A DNA stretch of 64,000 nucleotides. Source: Labia minor (Eukaryota; Arthropoda; Insecta; Dermaptera; Spongiphoridae). The stretch lies in NCBI GenBank assembly GCA_963082975.1, contig OY720346.1, forward strand, positions 38,157,787-38,221,786. Direction: 5' to 3'. Of this stretch, positions 35,120 through 46,312 are shown in pieces (position 1 is the first letter of the stretch; the number at the start of each line of letters is the position of its first letter). The translations under genes were made by a program, and so were the position numbers. The notes under the pieces were generated by a model. That model did no database searches. It was not told the DNA's origin and saw nothing but the letters and a program-made list of their open reading frames with translations.

Positions 35120-35400
35120 TAATTTCCAGGGCAAGTTCCAAGTTTGCCATGTAGCAGCAGCATCTGGCCGGCGCCTCGTGGCCAAGATGGCCTTTTGATG
35201 ACCGTTATTGTGTATTTAATCAAATGCTGGAAAAATGATGGAGACCTGGCTGGAATGCCGGTCACGTGACGATCGCCATGTGACGGTGGGGCTACTAAAA
35301 TGAATTGAGGATTGGGCGACACATGCAACAAGTGACACACACTAATTACACTTCGAACGACCGGGCAGAAGAACGAACAAATGATGAATATCAACAGGAT
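35120..35400. promoter_or_regulatory. GC-rich island with palindromic E-box; possible regulatory DNA or exon
   Basis: Contains the 10-bp palindrome GTCACGTGAC (35261-35270), a strong CACGTG E-box, with CATGTGAC close by (35277-35284). Alternatively, plus-strand TTTCCAG at 35123-35129 followed by 22 open codons and TGA (35130-35198) could be a tiny terminal exon. The minus strand is open for 91 codons. The island contrasts sharply with AT-rich flanks. Function unknown. Confidence 0.25.
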
Positions 35401-36950
35401 TAATTCAATTGCGCCAATTGAACTATCTCAGGATTCATTCATTTATCAACTACATCTCAAGACTAAGTGGTGAGGGGTAGGACAAAAAACACAATCAATT
35501 ATTTATCATCTTACTAAAGCTAGAATATTACAATTATTATTAGTATTCATATCCTATTCAGGACCAAAAACACTAGAAATCAATTTCATAAAGACATTCT
35601 GATCTTATCACCGTAATTACAGAGAAATTCAATTAAAATTTTTGAAAAAAATTCAATTACCAAAATATCTACATTAAGATGGATATGAAATTATTATTTT
35701 TTTTTTTGGTTTGTTAAAATTTTTAACAGTATTGTTTGATTGTTTAATTTATTTATACACATATAAAAAAAAATAAGTAAATTATTCTGATTATATAAGA
35801 GTAGAAGTTCTAGTTAAGGTGAAATTAATATTTATACCCAAATAACTATAATTTAAATAAATAAAAATGAATACCAAACATAGAGACAAATAATTATTAA
35901 AATTGATTTTTTTTTATAAATATATAATATTCTTAAATTTCTTATTTAAAATAAGTAAAATAATTAAAATACACCATAATATATAAATTTATAAAAATTA
36001 TCTATGGTGTAAATTTCAAAAAAATCCTTAGAGCGATTTAATATATTATATCCAAAATACAAATGTATATATTGTAACATATAGGCATAAAAATGCCCTT
36101 TATAGACAAAATATAGTGAAAATAATAAATTTCACATATATAACAATCATTGACATCCTCAAGTGCACAACCTCCATAAATTAAATGAGTGAAATCTTAA
36201 TAGAACAAAGGGACCTAAAAAGAAATATTTTCTATTGATAAAGACAAAATATTTTATCAATTCTTATATTGAAAACTCATCAAGTACTTAACATCTGGTT
36301 GCCAGAATATTTGCGAGAAGTGACCGAGAAACAGATGTCTGAGTTGAGAGGGTGAGTGAGTGGAATGTTACCAGAGGTGTCTTGGTGGGGGATAAAGAGT
36401 TTTCCTTATACATGTAAAGAAAATTTGGATAGGGTCTTCATGATATGTTGGAAGAGAGAACAATTCATCCCTGAGTGGATTCCAGGAGGTGACATCTCGG
36501 CCACCCCCCTTGAGTAGCTGTGGCAACCTAAGAAGATGTTTCAATAAATCTTGATGATTGAAACTTAAAACTCATATCTCTAGAATTCTTCAACCTTTCA
36601 TACCTACAGCTAAGTGGTCGACCCTTATTTAAGAATTGCAATTGCTCATTAAATCTAAATTTCATTTAATTTATAATATTTACAAATAACTGTACCTTAT
36701 CATCAAACAGCTCTTTATAATTTCTATGTTATCAATTATTATAATATCAATTCTTTTAGTATTCAATATTTAATTTTATTTTAATTTTATATCCGACTTT
36801 TCTTCTGAACGAATTCAATTTTACCCTTTCCCATTCGCGGATTCATTAATCTATTTGTTATTCAAAATTAAATGCTACCAATTTATTAATTATTAATTTT
36901 TAAACCCATTTTTCTTATTAACCAACCCATACTAAAACCTCCAATATACG
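35401..36950. other. Intergenic DNA with a Helitron scrap
   Basis: 36000-36045 carries ATTTCAAAAAAATCCTTAGAG, related to Helitron interiors. 36290-36540 is moderately GC-rich with no ORF or splice signals I trust. Confidence 0.35.
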
Positions 36951-36994
36951 ACAATATATATATATACAATTTTTGCTAGTATAATAAGATAAGA
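36951..36994 (-). mobile_element. Helitron 5' end
   Basis: Minus strand reads A then TCTTATCTTATTATACTAGC and AAAAATTGTATATA. The same motif marks the 5' ends at 27710 and 49969. The remainder of the element to the left could not be delimited. Confidence 0.5.
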
Positions 36995-37307
36995 TAAACT
37001 ACATAATTTTAATTTATAATTATTAAAATGGATTTTAAGTAAATTTTATTTTATTATAAATAATTAAACATTTTATTTATTTTCTTTTTCTTTTAATTAC
37101 AGTTAAAGCTTTAGAAAATGTTATATGAAGAAAGTGGATTGTTCATCTTAACTTAAAGCGAAAACAATCATGAGAGAATTATTCTCTAACTGATGATTTT
37201 CATTTTGAAATGCACACCGGGTCAGAAACGTGATCCCTTTCAAGTCAGACAATTAATTAAACGAGAGCCTTTCGTCGAGAGGAGATGCCTGGATTGACAC
37301 CTCTAAT

Positions 37308-37337
37308 CCAGAGCATTTCCATTAGGAAATGCTCTGG
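37308..37337. other. Perfect 13-bp stem hairpin
   Basis: CCAGAGCATTTCC, a 4-base ATTA loop, then the exact complement GGAAATGCTCTGG. It lies in a small GC-richer island (37200-37520) with an 85-codon open frame that I do not trust. The stem is too short for a typical pre-miRNA. Confidence 0.6.
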
Positions 37338-38046
37338 TTTGATTAATTCTCTCTACATCAATCAACACTTGAGATCGCCGACGGAAGTTACATCCGAATG
37401 TAGAATATATAATGGAAAATTGCAATTAATCTCCATACTATTTGCACAAACGCCATCGACGGTGATCCCAAAGAAAAATAGCAAATTTAAAGTAAATTCG
37501 TACATATCTCCTCTCTCTTCCCCCATTCCTATCAAATTATAAAGTGCTTAATTAAAGTTCACTTAATAAAGAGAAATTTTAATCAGATATCTAATGTTAT
37601 TTTTTTGTTTTTTGTTTATAAACTATAATATATATATATATATATATATTGTTTTGATTTCTTCTCTTTAAATCTCAACATTCAAATATTTATTTAATTA
37701 TTATACCACTTATTTGTATTACAACATGTTTAAACATTTATTCTGTTGAATCCATTGCTTGATTGAAAAATCTACAACAGTAACCTCACACTGCTGCCCA
37801 TTTTATACAAACTTCGAATTTCTGTATTTATTCACCAATTCTTAGAATTTATTATTTACAGAGTATATATATTATATTATTAGGTATTAGCTCCAATACA
37901 TTTACACAAAACTATTGATTCATTTATGATTGAAAATGACTATTATATTTATTTAATACACATGCTTACACTTTCTTACTTTTTACAAAATGTATTTTAA
38001 ATATTTATTTTTTTAATTCAAATCATATTATTATTATTATAATATA
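37338..38046. other. AT-rich intergenic DNA
   Basis: TA microsatellite at 37629-37650 and ATT repeats near 38028. No gene. Confidence 0.4.
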
Positions 38047-38335
38047 AATGCGCCACAGAGTGGGAGCTAGCGGTGCTGGCTCACATTCTCGTAGGACCGG
38101 GTTCAAGTCCAGGGCCTGGCAAGAGAATTTCTCTAGCTGGGGTCTATGGGAAGGAGTCAATCCAACCTCCGGGATCAACATTGGGAAGTTACTTGATAAA
38201 AAGTAGCGCCTCCGATCAAGAAAATCAAGGTAAAGGTTGATGGGACCCGTTTTACTGATCATAGGACACCTCATTGATATAACCAACTTGATAGGCGTTG
38301 TCCTTGCGTAGGACGTACAAAAGTTAGGGGTAAAT
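38047..38335 (+). mobile_element. tRNA-derived SINE, best-preserved copy
   Basis: The head GTGGGAGCTAGCGGTGCTGG is followed by the B box GGGTTCAAGTCC (38099-38110), characteristic of RNA polymerase III promoters in tRNA-derived SINEs. The body includes GATCAAGAAAATCAAGGTAA and the tail ends AGGACGTACAAAAGTTA. Four other copies lie in this window on both strands. Confidence 0.75.
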
Positions 38336-39007
38336 TATTATACTATATATTAGTCTCCCACATAAAGATAATGATTTTTTCTAGATACTTATTAGTTTAT
38401 TTATACTTATTAGTTTTAGATAATTTCTCTACTTCTAATCTGTGACCATCCTTATAACATATTTAGTATATAAAAAACGATTTTATATCAAAAATATTAT
38501 AATTAAAGTCAATCTGTTCTATTTTGGAAATGATGCAAAATATGATACTCATGATTATTATAAAATATCTTTGTTTTATTTTTTAAGTTAAAATAATACC
38601 CAGAAAAGAATAAAGAGAGAAGTAAAGGAAAGGAGTTTCTATTTAAATCTTGAAGAAAAAATAAATTAAAAAAGTGTTTATTGTTGTGATGTATTCCTGT
38701 TCTATATTATTCTTGAATGTAGAAAGGGGGAGGGAGACGTATTACCAAAACTGTTTCTCTTTCATTTTCATATTGCTTTTTCTATATTATAATTAACACA
38801 GATTTCAAATTTGTCTTTGATAAAGTTGTTTTTTTCTTTTTAGGATCCATGTCTTCAAAATCATTTGCTAATTGATGGAAAAAGAAACGAAATGACTCAC
38901 TAGAAAAGAGTTGAAAAATAAAAAAAATTCAGAATTATAAATAATAATATAAAAAAGCTAGATGTAATTAAAATTTAAATAAAAATATACAAATAATTAA
39001 AAAAATG
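38336..39007. other. AT-rich intergenic DNA
   Basis: Nothing recognisable. Confidence 0.4.
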
Positions 39008-39077
39008 AGTTGTGTTCAGGCACAGAACCGACCGACGATTTGAAATAAATTAATTTCTAAACAACATTATATATAAA

Positions 39078-39924
39078 GGACGTTTCTTTTAAAGGTATAG
39101 AAATAAATTGCAAAAAAACAACGATGGATTATTCGATTGACATGAATTTTATTTATACGAAAGATAATCTTGTGGCATTACATTTTATATATGATTTCTG
39201 GCTAGGTTGTAGTCCAATCTGGACGTCCAATTTTCGATAACTTTTTCCAACATTTGTGTCCGTATATCGGCAATAACACGGCGAATGTGGTTATCCAAAT
39301 GGTCAAGCGTTGTGGCTTATCCGCATAGACCAATGACTTTACATAGCCCCACAGAAAGTAGTCTAGCGGTGTTAAATTTCAAGATCTTGGAGGCCAATTC
39401 ACAGGTCCAAAACGTGAAATTAGGCGGTCACCAAATCGATTGTGGCACGAGCTCTATGACATGTTGCGCCGTCTTGTTGGAACCACAGCTTCTGGAATCA
39501 TGGTTGTTCAATTCAGGAATGAAAAAGTTAGTAATCATGGCTTTCTACTCATTCGGGTCTTCATCAATGCTACGCTCTACAGAAGCAATAGCTTCTTCTG
39601 TACGCACCGTACGGCGTCTCTGGGGATGCGAGTTATCAATAAGAGTAAACGTGGTGCGAAAACGTTCCATGGTTAATCGAATTAACTGCTCTGATGGAGG
39701 ATTTTGTCGACGATAAAATGGACGTAGTGCACGATACGTATTCCGCACAGAACCATTATTTTCGAAATAAAATTGCACTATTTGCAAGCGTTGTTCAGGC
39801 GTGAGTCTATTCATGGTGAATTGCCAAACCAAACTGAGAATAAATCACTTGACAGCTGTTAAATCGGTCGTCAACTTGAACAGTAATGCCATCTTAAAGT
39901 TCTATACCTCGAAAAAAAGCGGGC
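39078..39924 (-). mobile_element. Internally deleted DD34-type DNA transposon
   Basis: Imperfect 26-bp inverted termini share GGTATAGAA (left 39078-39103, right 39899-39924). Inside, minus-strand 39545-39832 encodes the N-terminal DNA-binding domain (DUF4817-like: NRLTPEQRLQIVQFYFENNG and HPQRRRTVRTEEAIASVERS). The C-terminal catalytic piece (PPRS, LTPLDYFLWGYVKSL) lies in another frame at about 39190-39420. The middle of the transposase is deleted directly after DEDPNE, so the copy is non-autonomous. This domain pair is widespread in insect transposons. Confidence 0.8.
39545..39832 (-). pseudogene. Transposase N-terminal fragment (DUF4817-like)
   Basis: 95 codons begin MVWQFTMNRLTPEQRL; the conserved family start is probably the second Met. 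A helix-turn-helix region and the RRTVRTEEAI linker are visible. It ends at a stop created by the internal deletion. The catalytic Asp residues are absent from this frame. It may bind the element's termini, but it cannot transpose it. Confidence 0.8.
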
Positions 39925-40046
39925 AGACATCATTCTAAAAATTCTTTTCATGTTAACAAAATGCATGATTCGTGGAGATATGTAAAAATCTCCAAATGTG
40001 AAATTAGGTGTGAAAACAATACCTTCCCTTTCTATTGTCGGTCGGT

Positions 40047-40758
40047 AAAAATCAATTATAGTTCAGCTAAGAATTCATTCAAGAAAAAATAAAATGATAA
40101 ATATAATAATAATGTATTTAATATTTCATTTTAATAACTGAAAATTAAATGTCAAAGGATTTTTTCAAGTTTTGAGAAGATACATAATTATACTCAGTGG
40201 GGGGAGAGAGATTTAGAACCAACAAAATTAGGTTATCATTTTTGTTACAGTATTTCTTTAATTATGTATATATATATATGTATATATAAATATATAACTT
40301 GACTCTTATATTCATTGAAGAGAGATAAGGAAACCTCATTTTAATATGAAAAGATTGGATAATTAAATACTCAAACGAATCGAATAATGAGACAGAAATA
40401 AAAAAAATTCTAAAGTTTATTTTTTTTTTAATAAATTGTTCATGCATTTTGAACAAAAAATCGGTTGGAAATTATCTTTCATTTATATATTTTATTAGAA
40501 TAATTAATTCATTCATTTTATTCATTGAATTTGATTCACATTGATATTTTTTCCAACTTTCTTAATGCATACATTATCTAATAATAATGTTATCTTTTAT
40601 AATTGTGAAGTCAAAATTTACAATAAAATGATATATCAATATTAAAAATTAAATTAAGAAATATACGTTCCTTATTTTGCCAATAAATTAAATAATTTTT
40701 TTATATCAAATTTAACAAAATCATTTTATCTCACAGTTAAATTGATTGTAAAAAAAAT
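40047..40758. other. AT-rich intergenic DNA
   Basis: TA microsatellite at 40266-40295. No gene. Confidence 0.4.
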
Positions 40759-41012
40759 CTGGAGTGTCTCCACTCGACTATCCCGCAATTTGAATTGGGT
40801 TAATTAACACATATATTATATTTAAATTAAATTAATTATAAATTATAAATTAAAATTAATAAATAATATTTATTAAAACAGCGGTGTCTTTAGCTCTTTG
40901 TTGACGGCACCACGTCACATGCTGGCGCGTGATTTGCAGTGTTAAAAAATTAATTCGGGTACTTTCAGCGAATCAACCAACTTGAAATTCTATATATAGC
41001 AATTTTATACAG
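40759..41012 (+). mobile_element. Family A repeat, truncated copy
   Basis: Begins CTGGAGTGTCTCCACTCG and runs to AATTTTATACAG, lacking the other end. A similar truncated copy stands at the corresponding place in the next unit (47425-47553). Confidence 0.7.
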
Positions 41013-41427
41013 TAAAGATTATGAAACTTGCATGAAAATGACTTAATACAGTTATTTTTCTTTTTTTTTCTTTTAACTTTTACAAAATAACTTTATATAC
41101 ACGTATATTTTTACATTAAAAAAAATAAAAAAATAATTAAATTAAAAAATAGACAATAAAAAAAAGATTTCATTATACGCTGATTCAGACTTTCAAGAAT
41201 TAATAATAAATAATAAATAAATATATTTTTGGTATAAAATATTTTATTTTAGAAAGAGGGTTGATGGGAGTAAATATGAATTAATAAAATAAATCTGTCA
41301 AGGTTATATTTATGGGCAGAATTATTTTAATTTTAATTTTTTGTTAAAAAATAATTAATTATTAATTTACAAAAATAAATCACAATTTACCTTGTATATA
41401 TTTCTCATAAAATTATTTTTCTTTTCT
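41013..41427 (+). repeat. Duplicated spacer block, copy 1
   Basis: ACTTGCATGAAAATGACTTA through AGGTTATATTTATG closely matches 48149-48470 in direct orientation. No coding sequence. It is part of the GST segmental duplication. Confidence 0.7.
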
Positions 41428-41441
41428 ATATTACTTTTTAG

Positions 41442-41698
41442 TTTAGTTTAGTTTAAAAAGTATGTTTATTAGCCAAAAAAATATACAAATATATGTTTTT
41501 TTTCCCATAACATATAAAAGGGATTACATGACTTTTTCTTACAGCAAATTGGTGACTCCCAGGTCGTAATTATCTATACAATGTTTCTTTTTTATTATTA
41601 CGCTATTAACTATATTTAATATTACAATTTCAAAGTCTAAATTAATTATTATTTTTTTTTCTTTGTCTAGGAAAATAAAAACCTAGACTATATTTTCC
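41442..41698 (-). mobile_element. Short retroposed insert with 14-bp target duplications
   Basis: ATATTACTTTTTAG flanks it at 41428-41441 and 41699-41712. The inverted spacer copy (53160-53190) and the copy at 49140 lack the insert. On the minus strand its end reads GGCTAATAAACATACTTTTT then AAACTAAACTAAA, resembling the 3' end of the insert at 26519. No ORF. Confidence 0.75.
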
Positions 41699-41747
41699 AT
41701 ATTACTTTTTAGATTAAAATGGCATTTTGAATCATTGAAATCTTTTT

Positions 41748-42397
41748 ACCGACCGACGATAGTAAGGGAGGTATTGTTTTCACACCAAATTTCACATGTG
41801 GAGATTTTTACATATCTCCACGAATCATGCATTTTCTAAACAGAAAAAAGTATTTTTAGCATGATGTCTGTCCGTCCGTCTGTCCGTCTGTCCGTCCGTC
41901 TGCCCGTCTGTCCGTCCGTATAGATGTGTACAGCCTGAACGGCTCAACCGATTTTGATGAAATTTGGTATATTTACTTAATGCATCAGTGGGATGAATTG
42001 ATCAACTTTTGGTGCAATTCCGGAAACCGGAAGTGGTAGTATTAGCGATCGACGATAGGAAGGAAAGGGTTATTTTCACACGAAAGGAGATTTTTTTATA
42101 TATCACCACGAATCATGCACTTTGTATTGGTTTTATCCTCGAGAAAAATCATATTTATTAGTTTTTTCTTGATTTAAAATTATATGACGTCATCCAGCCA
42201 TTCATGAGGTCACAGCCTGGTCTTGCATATATATTATAAATAAAATAAAATTAAAAATGTTTATATTTATTATTTATGTATCCATATCTGTTTTTTATTA
42301 CATTAATAGATATATGAAAATTATTTGAAATTGTTTCTGTAGCTGGAAATTAATTTATTTCAAACCGTCGGTCGGTTCGGACCTGGCCACAGGTCAA
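41748..42397 (+). mobile_element. Family B repeat, full-length copy
   Basis: Starts ACCGACCGACGATAG and ends GTCGGTCGGTTCGG then CCACAGGTCAA. It includes a CCGTCTGTCCGT microsatellite, AACGGCTCAACCGATTTTG, CACGAATCATGCA and TTATATGACGTCATCC. The inverted spacer copy near 53120 lacks it, showing an empty site. Confidence 0.8.
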
Positions 42398-42404
42398 CTT
42401 ATTT

Positions 42405-43400
42405 TATATTTATTTTTAATCCTAAGTGAGTGATTTTCAAACCTGTGCGCCCTTAATTTGAAACTATTTCATAATAATTTGAAATATATGTAAATAATGT
42501 AGAAACCTCTAATTTATTTAATTTATTAAATTTATTTCCAATTTTTCTCTTATTTTTTAAATTTTTAGTTTTTATTATTTTTATTATTATTATTTTGTTA
42601 CTACCACGAATGAATAGGATGTACGTGGTCCTATTTTAAGTAATCTACTTGATCATTCTTGATTTTGTTATTTAATTTTATTACTCATTCAGTATACACT
42701 TAAGATCAAATGCTGATAGTATATATCAATAGATATATAACTATTTTAATTCTAATTTTTATCTCTCTGAATTATTTATTTATTCTATAATACAAAATTT
42801 TTTATTGATTTAATTTTATTTACTTTTACTACTATATTTTTTTAATTTTATATAATAACCAAGTTCGCTAACATTTGGAGTAAAAAGGAATGAATTGAAA
42901 TGTTGAATTATGACACATTTCATGTCAATCTACTTTATTCTTACTATTATTTACGTATCATTCTATAAAAGTTTATAAAATAGAAAATTTGAAAATATCC
43001 ATATAAACTCTTAAATAAAGAAAAAAAAATAATCCTAATATTTTTACTAAGCAAATTTAACATTAAGAAATACAAATATTTAAAATATATACATATTATT
43101 TATAAATAAAAAATAATTTTGACTTATTTTATTGTATACAGTGTCGTCCAATGTTTGGAAAGTACACCTACCAAAAAGTCATGTTATGACGGTTAATTGA
43201 AATATATTAAAAACAGAAAACACTCAATTGTTGTATATTTTATTTTATTGTATGCGAAAGACAAAATCAAAGTTGTATTTATAAATCGACCACATTTAAT
43301 TTAATTTCACATTCCTCAAACTATCTCTATCCTGAGCTTTCATCTTAATCTCTTCTAATTTATCTAATATTATATGATGATCTTTCGTCTACCTTGAGGT
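42405..43400. repeat. Spacer block present in inverted orientation at 49175-53115
   Basis: The reverse complement is found at 52312-53115, and its continuation (43195-43390) at 49175-49390, with 2.9 kb of transposons inserted between. Includes a LINE tail scrap (43310-43390, minus). Confidence 0.7.
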
Positions 43401-43965
43401 TGTTTTCAATAGAGATTTCTACAACTATTAATGATTTTAACACGTCTCCATAATTTGTCTATTTTTTTTATGTGGCGGCATGAGCCACCGGTTATACATG
43501 CCGGGGGGACCGTATTAATTAAAGTGTAAACTCCATAATGTTCATCAGTATCATTCTCTTTCCATTTAAGAATTTTATTTTCGAAAGCCCGAAATATCTA
43601 TTTCCATTTGTAAATTTGTAAAATAAAGATGATGACTTTTTAAAGAAATAATTTATAGAAATAATAAAACTATTTTTTTTCTAATTGAAAAAAAAAACTA
43701 AAAAAAATTTATATTTAACCTATAATCTATAATATAAAGCTTTGGATTTATCTAATGATGGGAAAATTCTTATTTCACCATATATTACATAAGAAGTGTT
43801 TATATTATATGATTTTTTTATTAAAATTTGTTTATTTAATGATTCAATTAAATTTTTTTAAATCTTATGGGAAATATAATTAATTTAATGATGTAGGAAA
43901 GATAAATGAAACAATTTATATAATTCTTTATTTTCTTTATTTTTTTTCGTATCATTTTATTTTTT
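43401..43965. other. Region downstream of GST copy 1
   Basis: Matches 53533-53890 and 55519-55600 downstream of GST copy 2, except for about 100 bp (roughly 43430-43560, including CATGAGCCACCGG) absent there. The junction 43883/43884 is the empty target site of the Helitron at 53891. No polyadenylation site could be fixed. Confidence 0.5.
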
Positions 43966-46098
43966 TTAAAATAATGGTTTAACTGTGCTCAGATAATTTT
44001 TAATTGCAGGTAAATTGTTAACTTTTTCAACAAGGGCCTTGATGTTACTATAATCTTTTAAAAAGTTCATTTCACAACTATGAAGCATATAAGGGGCTGA
44101 AGCTGCCAAATATAAATCAGCCCAACTCAACTAAGATAAAAAAATATAAAATAGATTATTGAATAATATTTTATTAGAATATCAATATTTAAGAAATAAT
44201 TTACAAATACTCTAATATTAAAAAAGCAAATTATAATCAAAGTAGATGCAAGTACTTACATTTCCATTTACAAGATATCCTCTATTTTCTTTTATTAAGT
44301 TATCAACATAACTTAAATAATTTGGCAAAATTTCATTTTGTAAAGGCGCCAATAACGTTTTCTTTACTTCAGGATTTTGTTCATAAAAATATTTTGCACA
44401 GGCTAAAAAAAAATATATATATAAAATAAAATTATTTATTTATTTAATTTTTATAAATTGACCTTATCTTCCATGAAATTTTTATTAATTTTTAAAAAGA
44501 ACCTATGACCTTTTAAATTAGAATTTAAACAAAAATCTGGTATTATTAGGTCTCCCTATATATATTTATTTATAAAATTTAATTCGTAATAAAATACTAT
44601 TTCTTCATACATTCAAGTTCAAATATATTTTATATATAAACACCTAGTGAACGATACTTTATGTTAATACAGTTTTTTTTTCAAATATTAATTAATTAAT
44701 TTTAATTTTATAAGGGAGAAAAACATTTTTCTTATATAAGGTATTTAGGAGAATATAAATTTGTAATGATTGGTTCCTTCGGATCAAATCTAGTCGAAAT
44801 TTAAAATTTTTTTATTTGATTATCAAATAAAGTTAAATACTTTAAATAGAGTATTAGCAGTTTTAAGTAGGAATTAAAAAAAAATTGTGTTTTATATTAC
44901 TTTTTATCTTTTACTTATCTCTTAATAAAATTAATATCTCAATTACAGTGAGATACATTTCAATATAACTATAAACAACAACAAAATCAATAATTTATAT
45001 TATTATTTAGTTAGAAGGGTGAAATTAAGAGATGTCAAATAATTAATCGGTTTTAATTTTTTAAAACCTACCTGTTCGCATATCGCAAACGGTATCCACT
45101 GCAGCATCCATTAACATATCTTCAATATCATTTTTTCCTGTTAATTTATATTTTTTCGCTAAATGACGTGCAATTGCGACACTTTGAATATAAGATTTAC
45201 CATCAATTTCAAAAATTGGCAATTTTCCTAGTATATATTCTAAAATAAATAAATAAAAATTAAATAAATAAATATATATATATATTATTATTATTAATAA
45301 CAATAATATAATAATTTGACCTGTGGTCAGGTCCGAACCGACCGACGGTTTGAAGTAAATTAATTTCCAGCTACAGAAACAATTTCAAATAATTTTAATA
45401 TATCTATTAATGTAATAAAAAACAAATATGGATACATAAATAATAAATATAAACATTTTTAATTTTATTTTATTTATAATATATATGCAAGAACAGGCTG
45501 TGACGTCATGAATGGCTGGATAACGTCATATAATTTTAAATCAAGAAAAAACTAATAAATATGATTTTTCTCGAGGATAAAACCAATACAAAGTGCAGGA
45601 TTCGTGGTGATATGTAAAAAATCTCCTCATGTGAAATTTGGTCTGAAAATAACCCTTCCCTTCCTATCGTCGATCGCTAATACCGAATTTGCACAAAAAG
45701 TTGATCAATTCATCCCACTGATGCATTAAGTAAATTTACCAAATTTCATCAAAATCCGTTCAGCCGTTCAGGCTGTACACATCTATACGGACGGACGGAC
45801 ACATCATGCTAACAATACCTCCCTTACTATCGTCGGTCGGTAAAAATACTTTTTTCTGTAAAGAAAATGTATGATTCGTGGAGATATGTAAAAATCTCCA
45901 CATGTGAAATTTGGTGTGAAAACAATACCTCCCTTACTATCGTCGGTCGGTAATAATATACATACCTTTCTTTTTTTCAGGCCAATTATCAGTTGCAACC
46001 CGGACATCTTCAAATTTTTCATTAGCATGGGCTAAAATATAACGAATTGGTTCAGCAGCTCCAGTAACATTAAAATATGTCAATTTATAGGTAGGCAT
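43966..46098 (-). CDS. Sigma-class glutathione S-transferase, copy 1
   Basis: The predicted enzyme conjugates glutathione to electrophiles; sigma GSTs may also isomerise prostaglandin H2 and detoxify lipid peroxidation products. It would be cytosolic. There are four coding exons: 45966-46098, 45072-45239, 44260-44402 and 43966-44130 (609 bp, 202 residues plus stop), all bounded by GT/AG with phases 1, 1 and 0. The N-terminal thioredoxin-like domain has MPTYKLTYFNV with the likely catalytic Tyr8, the EPIRYILA helix, LGKLPIFEIDG with the cis-Pro, and QSVAIARHLA for the glutathione site. The rest is the helical C-terminal domain, including LSWADLYLAA, ending STVKPLF. Length fits the family (about 200). 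Intron 1 carries a 636-bp family B insertion. It differs from copy 2 at about 14 residues. No disabling change was seen. Confidence 0.92.
45316..45951 (-). mobile_element. Family B repeat in GST copy 1 intron
   Basis: Flanked by AATAAT at 45310-45315 and 45952-45957. GST copy 2 has a single AATAAT at the same place (around 56730), so the boundaries are defined by an empty site. Ends are TTGACCTGTGGTCAGG and CGTCGGTCGGT. It has no ORF and retains the TGACGTCATG block. Confidence 0.85.
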
Positions 46099-46154
46099 CT
46101 CTGAAAATAATATTTAAAATAATATCTGCGAATATTTTTATTAACAATCTAGAG

Positions 46155-46300
46155 CAGTGTTTCCCAACCGTTTTATGCCAAATGTGACCTATTCTTCCAA
46201 AAAATGTCTTAAAATGTCCCCATCTTACATATGCAGTTTTTAATATTAAAATTTTATAAATTGTTCACTCACTAGTCTAAATGATAAACTTCTGACTGCT
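46155..46300. mobile_element. hAT-like MITE end in GST 5' UTR intron
   Basis: CAGTGTTTCCCAACC is a typical hAT-type end, but no matching right terminus was found. The same sequence is at 56937-57080 in copy 2, so it predates the duplication. Confidence 0.45.
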
Positions 46301-46312
46301 CATCACTTTTTT

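Larger units (their letters stand above)
39008..40046 (-). mobile_element. Family B repeat interrupted by a DNA transposon
   Basis: The left part (39008-39077, with ACCGACCGACG inverted) and the right part (39925-40046, ending ATTGTCGGTCGGT) match the two sides of the family B element at 45316-45951. The segment between them is an unrelated transposon. Much of the family B middle is missing, so it was already deleted or lost on insertion. Confidence 0.7.

Noticed and set aside
37285..37542. 85-codon open frame in a small GC-richer patch
   Set aside because: Passes through a perfect hairpin; no splice signals, homology or codon bias.
41868..41920. Regular CCGTCTGTCCGT repeats considered as a CRISPR-like array
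   Set aside because: Short-period microsatellite with no unique spacers, inside a eukaryotic transposon.
45804..46028. 74-codon frame overlapping GST exon 1
   Set aside because: Out of frame with the GST protein and extends into the family B insertion.
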